Positions 49,230 through 57,279 of a stretch of 64,000 nucleotides of DNA are shown piece after piece. This DNA is from Rhodothermales bacterium. Lineage in GTDB: Bacteria > Bacteroidota > Rhodothermia > Rhodothermales > Bin80. The notes under the pieces are model-generated. The model did no database searches. It was given only the letters and a program-made list of their open reading frames with translations, and was not told the DNA's origin. The stretch lies in the NCBI GenBank assembly GCA_028278205.1, contig JANQES010000125.1, forward strand, positions 38,819-102,818, read 5' to 3'. Both the position numbers and the translations under genes were made by a program. Every line of letters starts with the position of its first letter. The stretch's first letter is position 1.

Positions 49230-50429
49230 TCAGAATCCCAACTGCGTCCAGACCCACCAGAGCGTGCGGGCGCCGAGGCCGGCGCAGACCACCGTCACCA
49301 GCACGCCGATGCCGACGTACCAGCGCGGCAGCGTCACGGCGTGTTGCCGGGCGGTGATGTAGAGCACAAAACCGGCGATGAACGGCAGCAACAGACCGTT
49401 GGCCGCCTGCGCCGCAATGATGATTTCGAGCGGATTGCGCCCCAGCAGGCCGAAGACGAGGCCGGTGAGCAGCACCGAGAGCCACACCGCCCGATAGCGC
49501 CAGTGACGCGGATCGTCCGGCCAGTCGAAGATTTCGCGGATGCCGGCAGCGGCGGCCAGCGGCGCCGTCACCGCCGAGGTGACGCCGGCAGCCAGCAGCC
49601 CCAGCCCGAACAACGCGCGGGCGGCGCTCCCGGCCACCGGTTCGAGCAACGGCGCCAGTTCAGCGACGGCGCTCACCTCGGCGCCCGTTCGCGAGAGCGT
49701 AGCGCCCGCCATCACGATAGCCAGCGAGATGACGCCGCCGGCGGGCAGAAACACGGCCATGCCCGTCAACTCGCGGCGCCAGGCGCGTTCGGGTTTTTCG
49801 CCGGCCCAGTAGCGTTTGGCGGCGCTGGCGTGCAGAAAAAGATTATACGTCACCACCGTCGTGCCGATCAGGGCGATCACTTTCACCAGGCTCCCGGCGG
49901 GCAGCGACGGCGTCAGCAGGCCACGCGCGGCTGCCCCCCAGTCTACCGGCGCCAGCAGCATCGTTGCTATAAACAGCACGCTCATCAGCGCCACCAGCCC
50001 TGCCAGCACCTGCGTCAGCACGCGCAGATTGAGCAAGAGCACCAGCCCCGCCACCAGCGCCAGCCCTCCGATCACCCACCCGCGCCCGATCCGGCCCTCA
50101 AAGACTGTTTCTATCCCCGCCGCCGCACCCACCAGATTGCCCGTCTCAAACGCCGCCGTCCCGATCCACAAACCCAGCACCACCAGCCCGTAGACCACCA
50201 TGCGCCCGGCAGGCCGGTGGGTGGCCTCGCGCATCGCCTCGCCCAGCCCTTTGCCCGCCAGAATGCCCGTGCCCGCCGTAAACGACTGCAACACGAACGT
50301 CGCCGCCGTGGCAAACAACAGCACCCACGCCAGGCTATAGCCGAAGTCGACGCCCGCCGTGGCGCACGTCAGCACCGTGCCCGGCCCCACAAAGGCCGCC
50401 ACGACGAGGGAAGAGGTGCCAAATTTCAT
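49230..50429 (-). CDS. Nramp-related divalent metal transporter (divergent clade)
   Basis: 399 residues with about eleven hydrophobic spans of the Nramp fold. The TM1 motif is VGPGTVLTCATAG and the TM6 motif TTVVTYNLFLH. In classical manganese transporters these read DPGN and MPH(N), so the metal-binding Asp, Asn and Met positions are changed here. This fits the GPGT subgroup found in several phyla, whose substrate may differ (magnesium or none proven). The C-terminal GF residues come from the flanking CCAAAAT repeat. Predicted inner-membrane protein; no regulator adjacent. Confidence 0.82.
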   Translation of the reverse strand: MKFGTSSLVVAAFVGPGTVLTCATAGVDFGYSLAWVLLFATAATFVLQSFTAGTGILAGKGLGEAMREATHRPAGRMVVYGLVVLGLWIGTAAFETGNLVGAAAGIETVFEGRIGRGWVIGGLALVAGLVLLLNLRVLTQVLAGLVALMSVLFIATMLLAPVDWGAAARGLLTPSLPAGSLVKVIALIGTTVVTYNLFLHASAAKRYWAGEKPERAWRRELTGMAVFLPAGGVISLAIVMAGATLSRTGAEVSAVAELAPLLEPVAGSAARALFGLGLLAAGVTSAVTAPLAAAAGIREIFDWPDDPRHWRYRAVWLSVLLTGLVFGLLGRNPLEIIIAAQAANGLLLPFIAGFVLYITARQHAVTLPRWYVGIGVLVTVVCAGLGARTLWWVWTQLGF

Positions 50430-50524
50430 TCCGCTGCCGGGTTGTTGAGAGAAGGCAGGCGCAATGTACGGGAATTGTGTGGACCTATGGAAGAGCCGGG
50501 ATTTATATTATGCGCCCGCTATAA

Positions 50525-50558
50525 AAAAGGCGGCTCCGTCATCGCGAGGCCGCCTTTT
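50525..50558 (-). terminator. Rho-independent terminator of the korAB-DUF433 unit
   Basis: AAAAGGCGGC (50525-50534) and GCCGCCTTTT (50549-50558) form a 10-bp stem. On the minus strand TTTTTTAT follows. It lies 40 bases past the DUF433 stop codon. Confidence 0.85.
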
Positions 50559-50598
50559 CGGAAGCATGGGATTTATCGGGTGAGTTTGGAGAATAGCT

Positions 50599-50832
50599 TC
50601 ACGATGAGGTTGCCGCAATGTGAATATCCTCCGCCGCCACAACATCAATGGCGTACTGAAGGCACGCGCGGATATCTTCAGCGTCGAGATCCGGATAGTA
50701 GTCCTGAATGATGGTCTCGAAGGAAAGACCCTCTCTCACGAGTTCGAGGACGCTTTGCACAAGAATTCTCGTGCCGGCCACGCACGGTTTTCCGAAGTGG
50801 ATCTGAGGGTTGACGGCAATTCTCTCTTTCAT
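50599..50832 (-). CDS. DUF433 family protein (antitoxin-type)
   Basis: 77 residues. Matches DUF433: RIAVNPQIHFGKPCVAGTRILVQSVLELVREGLSFETIIQDYYPDLDAEDIRACLQYA. The family is a small helix-turn-helix-like protein often paired with a DUF5615 PIN-like toxin. No such partner is present; the gene lies 12 bases downstream of korB and ends at a terminator, so it may be co-transcribed with korAB by chance insertion. Confidence 0.85.
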   Translation of the reverse strand: MKERIAVNPQIHFGKPCVAGTRILVQSVLELVREGLSFETIIQDYYPDLDAEDIRACLQYAIDVVAAEDIHIAATSS

Positions 50833-50844
50833 GGTTCTGCTACG

Positions 50845-52098
50845 CTACGTAATCTCCCACGTGTCGCCGCTGCGGAGGAGGGCTTCGAGGTTGCCCTTGC
50901 CGCGTTTGTCGGTCACGTGTTTGATCTGCATGTGGAGCATGTCTTCGTACGAGTTGCGTTCTTCGCGGTAGAAGACGCCGAAGGGCCGCGGCAGGTCGTC
51001 GTGCCAGAACATGCGCCCGGCGATGCCGGCCAGCTCCATGCTCGTCTCGTCGTAGACGATGCAGTCATCGGCAGACCAGTGGCCGTCGGTCAGGTCGATG
51101 GAGACGGGGCGGAAGCCGTCGAGGCGGATGCCCTTGGTGCCGTTGTCGTAGATCATCGGCTTATCGTGCTCGATGAAGACAGCGCGGTGCGGCTTGGTGG
51201 CTTTCTCGGTGAAGTCGAAGAAGGCCCCGTCGTTGAAAATGTTGCAGTTTTGATAGATCTCGACGAAGGAGGCGCCGTTGTGTTCGTGGGCGCGTTTGAG
51301 GACGTAGGCCATGTGTTTGGCGTCGCGGTCCATGGTGCGAGCCACGAACGAAGCCGTCGCGCCGAGGGCCAGCGTGACGGGGTTGAAGGGATAGACGATA
51401 GAGCCGTAAGGCGTGCTCTTGGTGATCTTGCCCAGTTCCGACGTCGGGCTGTATTGCCCTTTTGTGAGGCCGTAGATCTGGTTGTTGAAGAGCAAGATCT
51501 GCACATCGATGTTGCGGCGCAGCACGTGGATGAGGTGGTTGCCGCCGATCGAGAGCGCGTCGCCATCGCCGGTGATGATCCAGACGTCGAGTTCGGGGCG
51601 GGCGGCTTTGAGGCCGGTAGCCAGCGTCGGGGCGCGTCCGTGGATGGAATGCACGCCGTAGGTTTGCATGTAATACGGAAAGCGGCTCGAACAGCCGATG
51701 CCGCTGATGAAGACGAGGTTCTCGCGCGGCACGCCGAGGTCGGGCAGGAGCCGCTGGACGCCGGCCAGGATGGCATAGTCGCCGCAGCCGGGGCACCAGC
51801 GCACGTCCTGGTCCGAGGCGAAGTCTTTGCGTTTGAGCTTCGTGGGCGCGCCGTCGCCGCCGGCCATGCCGGGCGGCAACGACGGTTTCTTGCCGGCAGG
51901 CCTGGCGCCGGGCGGCAGCGTGGGTTTCTTGGCCGTCCGCTCCATGCCGGGGGGCAGCTTCGCCTTTTTGGCTTTGGGCTCCATGCCGGGGGGCAGCTTC
52001 ACCTTTTTGGCTTTGGGTTCGAAGCCCGGCGGCAGTTTCGGCTTTTTGCCTTGCGGCTTGTCGGTGCCGTCGTTCGGTTGGGTATGCTCGTCAGCCAT
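50845..52098 (-). CDS. korB: 2-oxoacid:ferredoxin oxidoreductase beta subunit with N-terminal Lys/Pro repeat
   Basis: 417 residues. The enzyme part begins near residue 90: WCPGCGDY (iron-sulfur Cys pair), GIGCSSRFPYYMQTYGVHSIHGRA, thiamine-diphosphate motif ITGDGDALSIGGNH...LFNNQIYGLTKGQYSPTS, EIYQNCNIFNDGAF with a further Cys. It oxidises 2-oxoglutarate or a related oxoacid with CoA, reducing ferredoxin. Residues about 16-80 are five tandem copies of a 13-residue unit, KK(P/V/A)(K/T/S)LPPG(M/F/A)..., not part of the family. korA lies directly upstream on the same strand; the two should form the enzyme. Confidence 0.93.
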   Translation of the reverse strand: MADEHTQPNDGTDKPQGKKPKLPPGFEPKAKKVKLPPGMEPKAKKAKLPPGMERTAKKPTLPPGARPAGKKPSLPPGMAGGDGAPTKLKRKDFASDQDVRWCPGCGDYAILAGVQRLLPDLGVPRENLVFISGIGCSSRFPYYMQTYGVHSIHGRAPTLATGLKAARPELDVWIITGDGDALSIGGNHLIHVLRRNIDVQILLFNNQIYGLTKGQYSPTSELGKITKSTPYGSIVYPFNPVTLALGATASFVARTMDRDAKHMAYVLKRAHEHNGASFVEIYQNCNIFNDGAFFDFTEKATKPHRAVFIEHDKPMIYDNGTKGIRLDGFRPVSIDLTDGHWSADDCIVYDETSMELAGIAGRMFWHDDLPRPFGVFYREERNSYEDMLHMQIKHVTDKRGKGNLEALLRSGDTWEIT

Positions 52099-52141
52099 AT
52101 CTCAAAAGGTTTATTTCAGCAGCAGGTCCCGTCCAACACAC

Positions 52142-52174
52142 TTTTATTTTTTCTCGACCAGAGAAAAAATAAAA
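52142..52174. terminator. Perfect 14-bp hairpin over the korA stop codon
   Basis: TTTTATTTTTTCTC (52142-52155), loop GACCA, GAGAAAAAATAAAA (52161-52174). It contains the korA stop codon (52144-52146) and the codons of its last residues (FSLVEKK). If it stopped transcription it would also reduce korB, so attenuation or mRNA stabilisation is as likely as termination. Confidence 0.6.
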
Positions 52175-54039
52175 TCTTCGATCTCGCTGGCTTTGAAGGG
52201 TTGGCCCTGGATCTTGTTAAGCGGGATGAAGGGCAGCAGGAAGCGGTCGCGCAGCAGGCGCACGAGCTGGCCGTTGTTCAATTCGGGCACGAGCAGGTGC
52301 TCGAACCGGCCAAAGATCTCGCCCAGATCCGGCGGCATCGGGTTGACGAAGTGCAGGTGGATGCTGCTGACGGCAAGGCCTTTTTCGCGAAGACGGTCTA
52401 CAGCAGCCTCGATAGCGCCCCGCGTCGATCCCCAGCCGACGATCAGCACGTCGCCCTCGGCGTCGCCGTGGATGTCTGTCGGGGGGATCTCCTGCGTGAC
52501 GCGCTCGACCTTTTCCGCGCGCAGCTTGGTCATAAACTGGTGGTTGTCCGGGTCGTACGAGACGTTGCCGGTTTCGTGCTGTTTTTCCAGGCCGCCGATG
52601 CGGTGTTCCAGGCCCGGCGTCCCCGGCTTCACCCAGGGCCGCGCCAGCGTCTGTTCGTCGCGCACGTACGGCAGGAGAACGTCTTCGCCGTCGATGGTGC
52701 GGTTGGGCTTGTCCGTGAACGAGACGTCGATGGGCGTCAGTTCGTCGACACTGGGGATGCGCCAGGGCTCCGAGCCGTTGACGAGGTAGCCGTCGGCCAG
52801 CAAGATGACCGGCGTCATGTATTTGACGGCGATGCGGCAGGCTTCGTAGGCGGCAAAGAAACAATTGCCCGGCGTAGACGCAGCGATGATCGGCAACGGC
52901 GCCTCGCCGTTACGCCCGTACATCGATTGCAGCAGGTCGCTCTGTTCGGTCTTGGTGGGCAGGCCGGTGGAGGGGCCGCCGCGCTGGACGTTGATGACCA
53001 CCATCGGCAGTTCGGTCATCACCGCCAGGCCGATGGCTTCGGCCTTGAGGGCCAGGCCGGGGCCGCTCGTGGCACAGATGCCCAGCACGCCGCCGAAGCT
53101 GGCGCCGATAGCCGCGCCGACGGCGGCAATCTCGTCTTCGGCCTGGAACGTCATCACGCCGAAGTTTTTGTACCGGCTCAGTTCGTGCAGCAGGTCCGAA
53201 GCCGGCGTGATGGGGTAGCTGCCGTAAAACAGCGGCAACCCGCTTTGCTCGCTGGCCGCTACCAGGCCCAGCGCGATAGCCTCGGCGCCCCGGACGGCCC
53301 GGTAGAGCCCCGGCTCCAACTGCGCCGGGCGCACCTCGTACCGGACAATGAAATCCTCGGTGGTCTCGCCGTAGTGATAGCCCTTTTTGAGCAGGTGAAT
53401 ATTGGCGTCCCGGATCTCCGGTTTCTTGGCGAATTTCCCCTTGAGCCACTCCTCCGCCGGCTCGATCGGACGCGAATAGAGCCACAGGGCCAGCCCCAGC
53501 GCAAACATATTCTTGCTACGGTCGATCAGGTTTTTGTCGAGGCCGCTGTCTTTGAGCGCCTCCTGGGTCATCTTGGTCAGTTCGACCTGGAAGACCCGAA
53601 AGTCTTTGAGCGAATGGTCTTCGAGGGGATTGACCCCGTCGTAGCCGGCCAGCTTGAGGTTTTTCGGGGTGAACGCGTTGACGTTGACCATGATGGCACC
53701 GCCGCGCCGGACGCGATGCAGGTTCACCTGCAACGCCGCCGGGTTCATGGCCACGAGCAGGTCCACCTCATCGCCGGGCGTGCGGATGTTGACCGAGCCG
53801 AAGTGGAGTTGATAGCCACTGACGCCGTAGGTGGTACCGGCGGGGGCGCGGATCTCGGCGGGAAAGTCAGGGAGCGTGGCCAGGTCGTTCTGGGCAAAGG
53901 CCGTAGCCAGCGTGAACTGCGACCCCGTCAACTGCATCCCGTCGCCGGAGTCTCCGGCGAAGAGAATAGTGGCCTCGGAAAGCGGTTGGACCGCTTTTTT
54001 GGTGCCCAGCGATGACTCGTCAGAAGTCGGAAGGCTCAT
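52144..54039 (-). CDS. korA: 2-oxoacid:ferredoxin oxidoreductase alpha subunit (gamma-alpha fusion)
   Basis: 631 residues. The N-terminal gamma domain (about 20-190) has TILFAGDSGDGMQLTGSQFTLATAFA and GYQLHFGSVNIRTPGDEVDLLVAMNPAAL. The alpha domain has YRAVRGAEAIALGLVAASEQSGLPLFYGSYPITPASDLLHEL, ICATSGPGLALKAEAIGLAV and VNVQRGGPSTGLPTKTEQSDL. The C-terminal transketolase-like part has VLIVGWGSTRGAIEAAVDRL. It works with the downstream korB product, probably as 2-oxoglutarate synthase of the TCA cycle, typical of this lineage. 45 bases separate the genes and hold a perfect hairpin. Confidence 0.94.
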   Translation of the reverse strand: MSLPTSDESSLGTKKAVQPLSEATILFAGDSGDGMQLTGSQFTLATAFAQNDLATLPDFPAEIRAPAGTTYGVSGYQLHFGSVNIRTPGDEVDLLVAMNPAALQVNLHRVRRGGAIMVNVNAFTPKNLKLAGYDGVNPLEDHSLKDFRVFQVELTKMTQEALKDSGLDKNLIDRSKNMFALGLALWLYSRPIEPAEEWLKGKFAKKPEIRDANIHLLKKGYHYGETTEDFIVRYEVRPAQLEPGLYRAVRGAEAIALGLVAASEQSGLPLFYGSYPITPASDLLHELSRYKNFGVMTFQAEDEIAAVGAAIGASFGGVLGICATSGPGLALKAEAIGLAVMTELPMVVINVQRGGPSTGLPTKTEQSDLLQSMYGRNGEAPLPIIAASTPGNCFFAAYEACRIAVKYMTPVILLADGYLVNGSEPWRIPSVDELTPIDVSFTDKPNRTIDGEDVLLPYVRDEQTLARPWVKPGTPGLEHRIGGLEKQHETGNVSYDPDNHQFMTKLRAEKVERVTQEIPPTDIHGDAEGDVLIVGWGSTRGAIEAAVDRLREKGLAVSSIHLHFVNPMPPDLGEIFGRFEHLLVPELNNGQLVRLLRDRFLLPFIPLNKIQGQPFKASEIEDFIFSLVEKK

Positions 54040-54397
54040 ACGTACGTCGGTCCGAAGACCGGTGGATTATGGGGGACACTCGCTTCAAATAAGCTACAAC
54101 CCTCATCGTGTGTAATGGTTGCACGTTCGAATTTCGCCACGGCGAAATCCGAAATTGGAACAGCGTAATTTAATCGCTGGTTAATCGTAAGCAGGCAGGA
54201 AAACGTATTGCGATATGATGCCTCGTAGCGTTTTAACCTGACGGAGGCGTCGGTCACTGGTCACTGGTTTGATAAGAGACACCAGTGACCAATGACCGGC
54301 GACCGACGCCAACCGATGTGCGAAGTGAACCTTTGAGAACTACCTCGGTACGTATTCCTGTCTTCCCGCTCCTCTCGCCACAACGCTTTGCTTCGTC
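54040..54397. other. Divergent gap between korA and the BtpA-like gene
   Basis: About 360 bases without a credible gene. It holds a small hairpin ATTTCGCC-AC-GGCGAAAT (54131-54148), an A/T-rich stretch that could contain promoters, and the GGTCACT palindrome at 54246-54315. Confidence 0.55.
54246..54315. repeat. GGTCACT heptamer palindrome, second copy
   Basis: GGCGTCGGTCACTGGTCACT (54247-54266) faces ACCAGTGACCAATGACCGGC and GACCGACGCC. It shares units and the right-hand end with 13734-13828. Confidence 0.85.
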
Positions 54398-55240
54398 ATG
54401 CCTATCTCGTTTGCAGCGCTCTTTGACAAGCCGAAGCCGGTCATCGCCATGATTCACACCGGGCCGACGCCGGGCGTGCCCGGCTTCATCTGCATACAGA
54501 GCGCCGTAGAACGCGCCGTGGCCGAGACCGAGGTTTACCTCGCCGCCGATGTCGACGGCATTCTCATCGAGAATATGTTCGACTTTCCGTGCGTCCACGA
54601 GCGCGAGATGGGGCCGGAGGTGGCGGCGTCGATGACCCGGGTGGCCTATGCCGTCAAGCGCCGGGCGCGCTATACGCCGGTGGGGCTGCACGTGCTGTTT
54701 CAGGGGAACAAGACGGCGCTGGCCGTGGCGCAGGCTGCCGGCTGCGATTTCATCCGCGCCGAAGGCTGGACCCACGCTCACGTCTCGGACAAAGGCATGG
54801 CCGAGGCGTCGGCGGGCGCGGTGTTGCGCTACCGGCAACACATCGGCGCCAACAGCATCCCGGTCTTTGCTGATGTCAAGAAAAAACACGCCGCCCATGC
54901 CCTGACTGCCGACCTCAGCATCGCCGACATCGCGCGCGGCATGGCCTTGCACCAGGCCGACGCCGTCGTCGTCACCGGAGATCATACCGGCGAGCCGCCC
55001 GGCCACGACGACCTCGTCGCCGCGCGGGCCGCCACCGACCTGCCCGTGCTCGTCGGCAGCGGCGCCTCCGCCGATAACTACGGCGACCTCTACTCCCTGG
55101 CCGACGGTTTCATCATCGGCAGTTCGCTCAAGGAAGGCGGGCGGTGGGATGCGCCCGTCTGCGAAAAACGCGTCGGCAAGCTCATGGCCGTCGCCGAGCA
55201 ACTACGCGCAGCGCATCAGGCGGCGCTTATGAAAAACTGA
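54398..55240 (+). CDS. BtpA/SgcQ family protein
   Basis: 280 residues with a TIM-barrel pattern. Family phrases: KPVIAMIHTGPTPGVPG, DVDGILIENMFDFP, VGLHVLFQGNKTALAVAQAAGCDFIRAEGWTHAHVSDKG, VFADVKKKHAAHAL, ADAVVVTGDHTGEPP and VGSGASADNYGDLYSLADGFIIGSSLKEGG. BtpA was described as a thylakoid factor for photosystem I, but most bacterial relatives (SgcQ) have unknown, probably sugar-related enzymatic roles. Cytoplasmic. It is followed by two overlapping hairpins and apaG. Confidence 0.85.
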   Translation: MPISFAALFDKPKPVIAMIHTGPTPGVPGFICIQSAVERAVAETEVYLAADVDGILIENMFDFPCVHEREMGPEVAASMTRVAYAVKRRARYTPVGLHVLFQGNKTALAVAQAAGCDFIRAEGWTHAHVSDKGMAEASAGAVLRYRQHIGANSIPVFADVKKKHAAHALTADLSIADIARGMALHQADAVVVTGDHTGEPPGHDDLVAARAATDLPVLVGSGASADNYGDLYSLADGFIIGSSLKEGGRWDAPVCEKRVGKLMAVAEQLRAAHQAALMKN

Positions 55241-55242
55241 CG

Positions 55243-55289
55243 TTCGAAATCCTAAACGGATTTCGAAAATTCGAATCCGAATTTTCGAA
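55243..55289. repeat. Two overlapping perfect hairpins between btpA-like and apaG
   Basis: TTCGAAATCC (55243-55252) with GGATTTCGAA (55258-55267), and TTCGAAAATTCG (55262-55273) with CGAATTTTCGAA (55278-55289). They overlap by six bases, so only one can form at a time. The second ends 2 bases before the apaG start codon and could affect ribosome access. Confidence 0.8.
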
Positions 55290-55291
55290 GA

Positions 55292-55675
55292 ATGATCCCC
55301 TACATCGCCACGACCGAAGACATCACCGTGACGGTACGGCCCGTCTACCTCGATAGCCAGTCCGACTTTTTCGAGAAACGCTTTGTCTTCGGCTATTTCA
55401 TCCGGATCGAGAACCACAGTCTCGTCGAGGTGCAACTCTTGCGCCGGTACTGGCGCATCGAGGAATACGGGGGACGGGTGCAGGAGGTCGAGGGCGAAGG
55501 CGTCATCGGCAAGCAGCCGTTGATTGCGCCGGGCGCCGAGCACACCTACAGCAGCTACAGCATCCTCAACACGTTCGAAGGCGCCATGGAAGGCTATTAT
55601 ACCATGGAACGCCCCGACGGCGAACGCTTCCGCGTCGTCATCCCCCGTTTCAACCTCCGCGCCCTGGCCAATTAG
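55292..55675 (+). CDS. apaG: ApaG protein
   Basis: 127 residues, the normal length. ApaG fold: VTVRPVYLDSQSDFFEKRFVFGYFIRIENHSLVEVQLLRRYWRIEEYGGRVQEVEGEGVIGKQPLIAPGAEHTYSSYSILNTFEGAMEGYYTMERPDGERFRVVIPRFNL. The fibronectin III-like protein is linked to divalent-metal tolerance and diadenosine tetraphosphate metabolism, though its molecular job is unclear. The stop codon lies in the left arm of a perfect hairpin shared with the convergent neighbour. Confidence 0.95.
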   Translation: MIPYIATTEDITVTVRPVYLDSQSDFFEKRFVFGYFIRIENHSLVEVQLLRRYWRIEEYGGRVQEVEGEGVIGKQPLIAPGAEHTYSSYSILNTFEGAMEGYYTMERPDGERFRVVIPRFNLRALAN

Positions 55676-55697
55676 ATTTTTCGGGCGAAAAATCTAA
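55672..55697. terminator. Palindrome carrying the stop codons of two convergent genes
   Basis: TTAGATTTTTCG (55672-55683) and CGAAAAATCTAA (55686-55697), loop of two bases. TAG of apaG is at 55673-55675 and TAG of the minus-strand gene at 55696-55694, each inside one arm. Possibly a bidirectional terminator. Confidence 0.75.
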
Positions 55698-55954
55698 ATC
55701 ATTTCGACTGTGATCAGATAGGCGTCGGTGTCGAGTTCGATGGCGCGGTTTCCGTCGGTGAGGCGATAGGCGTTGATGGCGTCGGGCAGCAATTCTTTGG
55801 GGGTGTTCATCTGGAAGAGCGTGTCGGCCACGACGTTCCAATCTTCGAAGGTCAGGTAGACGGTGGCTTTGCCGTCTGCGGCCACAAAGGGCGCGTAGTT
55901 GAGCACCTTGTTGAGATGGTTGATGCCTTGTTTCTGGTGAAGGTTGGCGTCCAT
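55694..55954 (-). CDS. Small protein of unknown function
   Basis: 86 residues, no recognised domain. It begins MDANLHQKQGINHLNKVLNYAPFVAADGKATVYLTFEDWN and has a mixed alpha/beta character with balanced composition, unlike antisense frames. It lies in a convergent position to apaG. The stop codon is inside the shared palindrome. No evidence for function. Confidence 0.65.
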   Translation of the reverse strand: MDANLHQKQGINHLNKVLNYAPFVAADGKATVYLTFEDWNVVADTLFQMNTPKELLPDAINAYRLTDGNRAIELDTDAYLITVEMI

Positions 55955-55985
55955 ATTTTTTGTAGATTAGGCTCACGGTGTTCGC

Positions 55986-56059
55986 GTCATGAGTCATGGG
56001 TCATGAGTCATGGGTTTTGGTGAGATACTCATGACCCATGACCAGTGACCCATGACTCC
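55986..56059. repeat. GTCATGA heptamer palindrome, second copy
   Basis: CATGAGTCATGGGTCATGAG and further units face TCATGACCCATGACCAGTGA. Same family as 30313-30379. It fills the gap upstream of thyA. Confidence 0.85.
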
Positions 56060-56125
56060 CCGAAAACGATCCTCGACACGCCGTCGTTCCGGTATTGCCG
56101 TTTCCTCATCCCACCAGCACCCCGT

Positions 56126-57019
56126 ATGCGTCCCTATCTCGATCTTCTGCAATACGTTCTCGACTACGGCCTTCGCAAAGAAGACCGCACCGGCACCGGC
56201 ACGCTCAGCGTCTTCGGCCATCAGATGCGGTTCGATCTGCAAGACGGCTTCCCGCTGGCGACCACCAAGCGCGTCTGGTTTCGCGGGTTGGCCCAGGAGA
56301 TGCTCTGGTTCCTCGCCGGCTCGACCAACATCAAAATCCTGGTCGATAACCGCATCTCGATCTGGACCGACTGGCCGCTCAAGCATTATCTCGAAGCCAT
56401 CGGCCACGCCGTCCCGTCTTCTGATTCGGAAGAATGGACCCTCCTGAAGAAGGATTTCGAGGCCAAGATCCGCGAAGACGACGCCTTCGCCGCGCAATAC
56501 GGCGAACTCGGCCCGGTCTATGGCAAACAATGGCGCGACTTCGGCGGCGTCGATCAGATCGCCCGTGTCATCGAGTCGATCAAGACGAAGCCCGACAGCC
56601 GCCGCCACATCGTCAACGCCTGGAACGCCGCCGAGATCGACGCGATGGCGCTGCCGCCGTGTCATATGTTTTTTCAATTCTGGGTAGGCGCCGGCAGGCT
56701 CTCGTGCCATCTCTACGTGCGTTCCAACGACCTCTTCCTCGGCGCCCCGTTCAACATCGCCCAGTACGCGCTGCTCACCCACATGATGGCCCAACAATGC
56801 GACCTCGAACCCGGCGAACTCGTCTACAGCATTGGTGACTGTCACATATACATGAATCATGTTGATCAAGTGAGGGAGCAGCTTTCGCGGGAGCCGTATC
56901 CGTTGCCTACATTGCGCATCAAGCGCAAACCAGCTAGCATCTTCGACTATGAATATGAGGATTTTGAGGTGGGGGACTACGTGCATCATCCGGCTATTAA
57001 AGCGCCGGTGGCGGTGTAG
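56126..57019 (+). CDS. thyA: Thymidylate synthase
   Basis: 297 residues. Start MRPYLDLLQYVLDYGLRKEDRTGTGTLSVFGHQMRFDL. Folate and dUMP contacts in FPLATTKRVWFRGLAQEMLWFLAGSTNIK. Catalytic Cys179 in ALPPCHMFFQFWV, then LYVRSNDLFLGAPFNIAQYALL and GDCHIYMNHVDQV. It converts dUMP to dTMP using methylenetetrahydrofolate, which yields dihydrofolate for the folA product encoded 3 kb downstream. The start at 56126 fits the family; an earlier in-frame ATG would translate a repeat. Confidence 0.96.
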   Translation: MRPYLDLLQYVLDYGLRKEDRTGTGTLSVFGHQMRFDLQDGFPLATTKRVWFRGLAQEMLWFLAGSTNIKILVDNRISIWTDWPLKHYLEAIGHAVPSSDSEEWTLLKKDFEAKIREDDAFAAQYGELGPVYGKQWRDFGGVDQIARVIESIKTKPDSRRHIVNAWNAAEIDAMALPPCHMFFQFWVGAGRLSCHLYVRSNDLFLGAPFNIAQYALLTHMMAQQCDLEPGELVYSIGDCHIYMNHVDQVREQLSREPYPLPTLRIKRKPASIFDYEYEDFEVGDYVHHPAIKAPVAV

Positions 57020-57103
57020 TTCAGTGTTTTGGTGTTATAGTGTTTTGGTGTTTTAGTGGAAAGAACTCAAACACTATAACACTTTAACACCAAAACACCC
57101 TCC
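57020..57103. repeat. AACACTAT octamer palindrome, second copy
   Basis: GTGTTTTGGTGTTATAGTG units (left, about 57024-57058) face CAAACACTATAACACTTTAA and on (right, 57067-57101). It begins directly at the thyA stop codon. Same family as 5108-5186. Confidence 0.85.
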
Positions 57104-57129
57104 CCGTCTGTGGGAGCACAACTTTTCTG

Positions 57130-57279
57130 TTGAAAATCGGACCGATTGAAATTGAACCACGCACCAAGATCAACGCCGTGCGGAACGAGAAGGGCGGGTT
57201 TGTTATTGAAGGGTTAAAATGTGCCGATACCGCGCAAGAAAGGATTTCTCTTGCGTTATTTATACTAAATGAATTTTGA
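57130..57279 (+). pseudogene. Possible short gene or gene remnant
   Basis: An open frame starting at TTG encodes 49 residues (LKIGPIEIEPRTKINAVRNE then KGGFVIEGLKCADTAQERIS and a hydrophobic end) before TGA. Composition looks protein-like and AT-richer than neighbouring genes. There is no ATG and no clear ribosome site, so it may be the tail of a broken gene. No family recognised. Confidence 0.35.

Noticed and set aside
50620..54015. A 1131-codon open frame on the plus strand
   Set aside because: It is antisense to korA and korB and its translation is low-complexity and rich in Val, Asp, Arg and His. It is a by-product of high third-position GC. The same applies to the long antisense frames at 15571-17898, 31408-33948, 34388-36190 and 40964-43558.
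55243..55289. Riboswitch ahead of apaG
   Set aside because: Only two short perfect hairpins are seen; there is no multi-helix core matching a known riboswitch.
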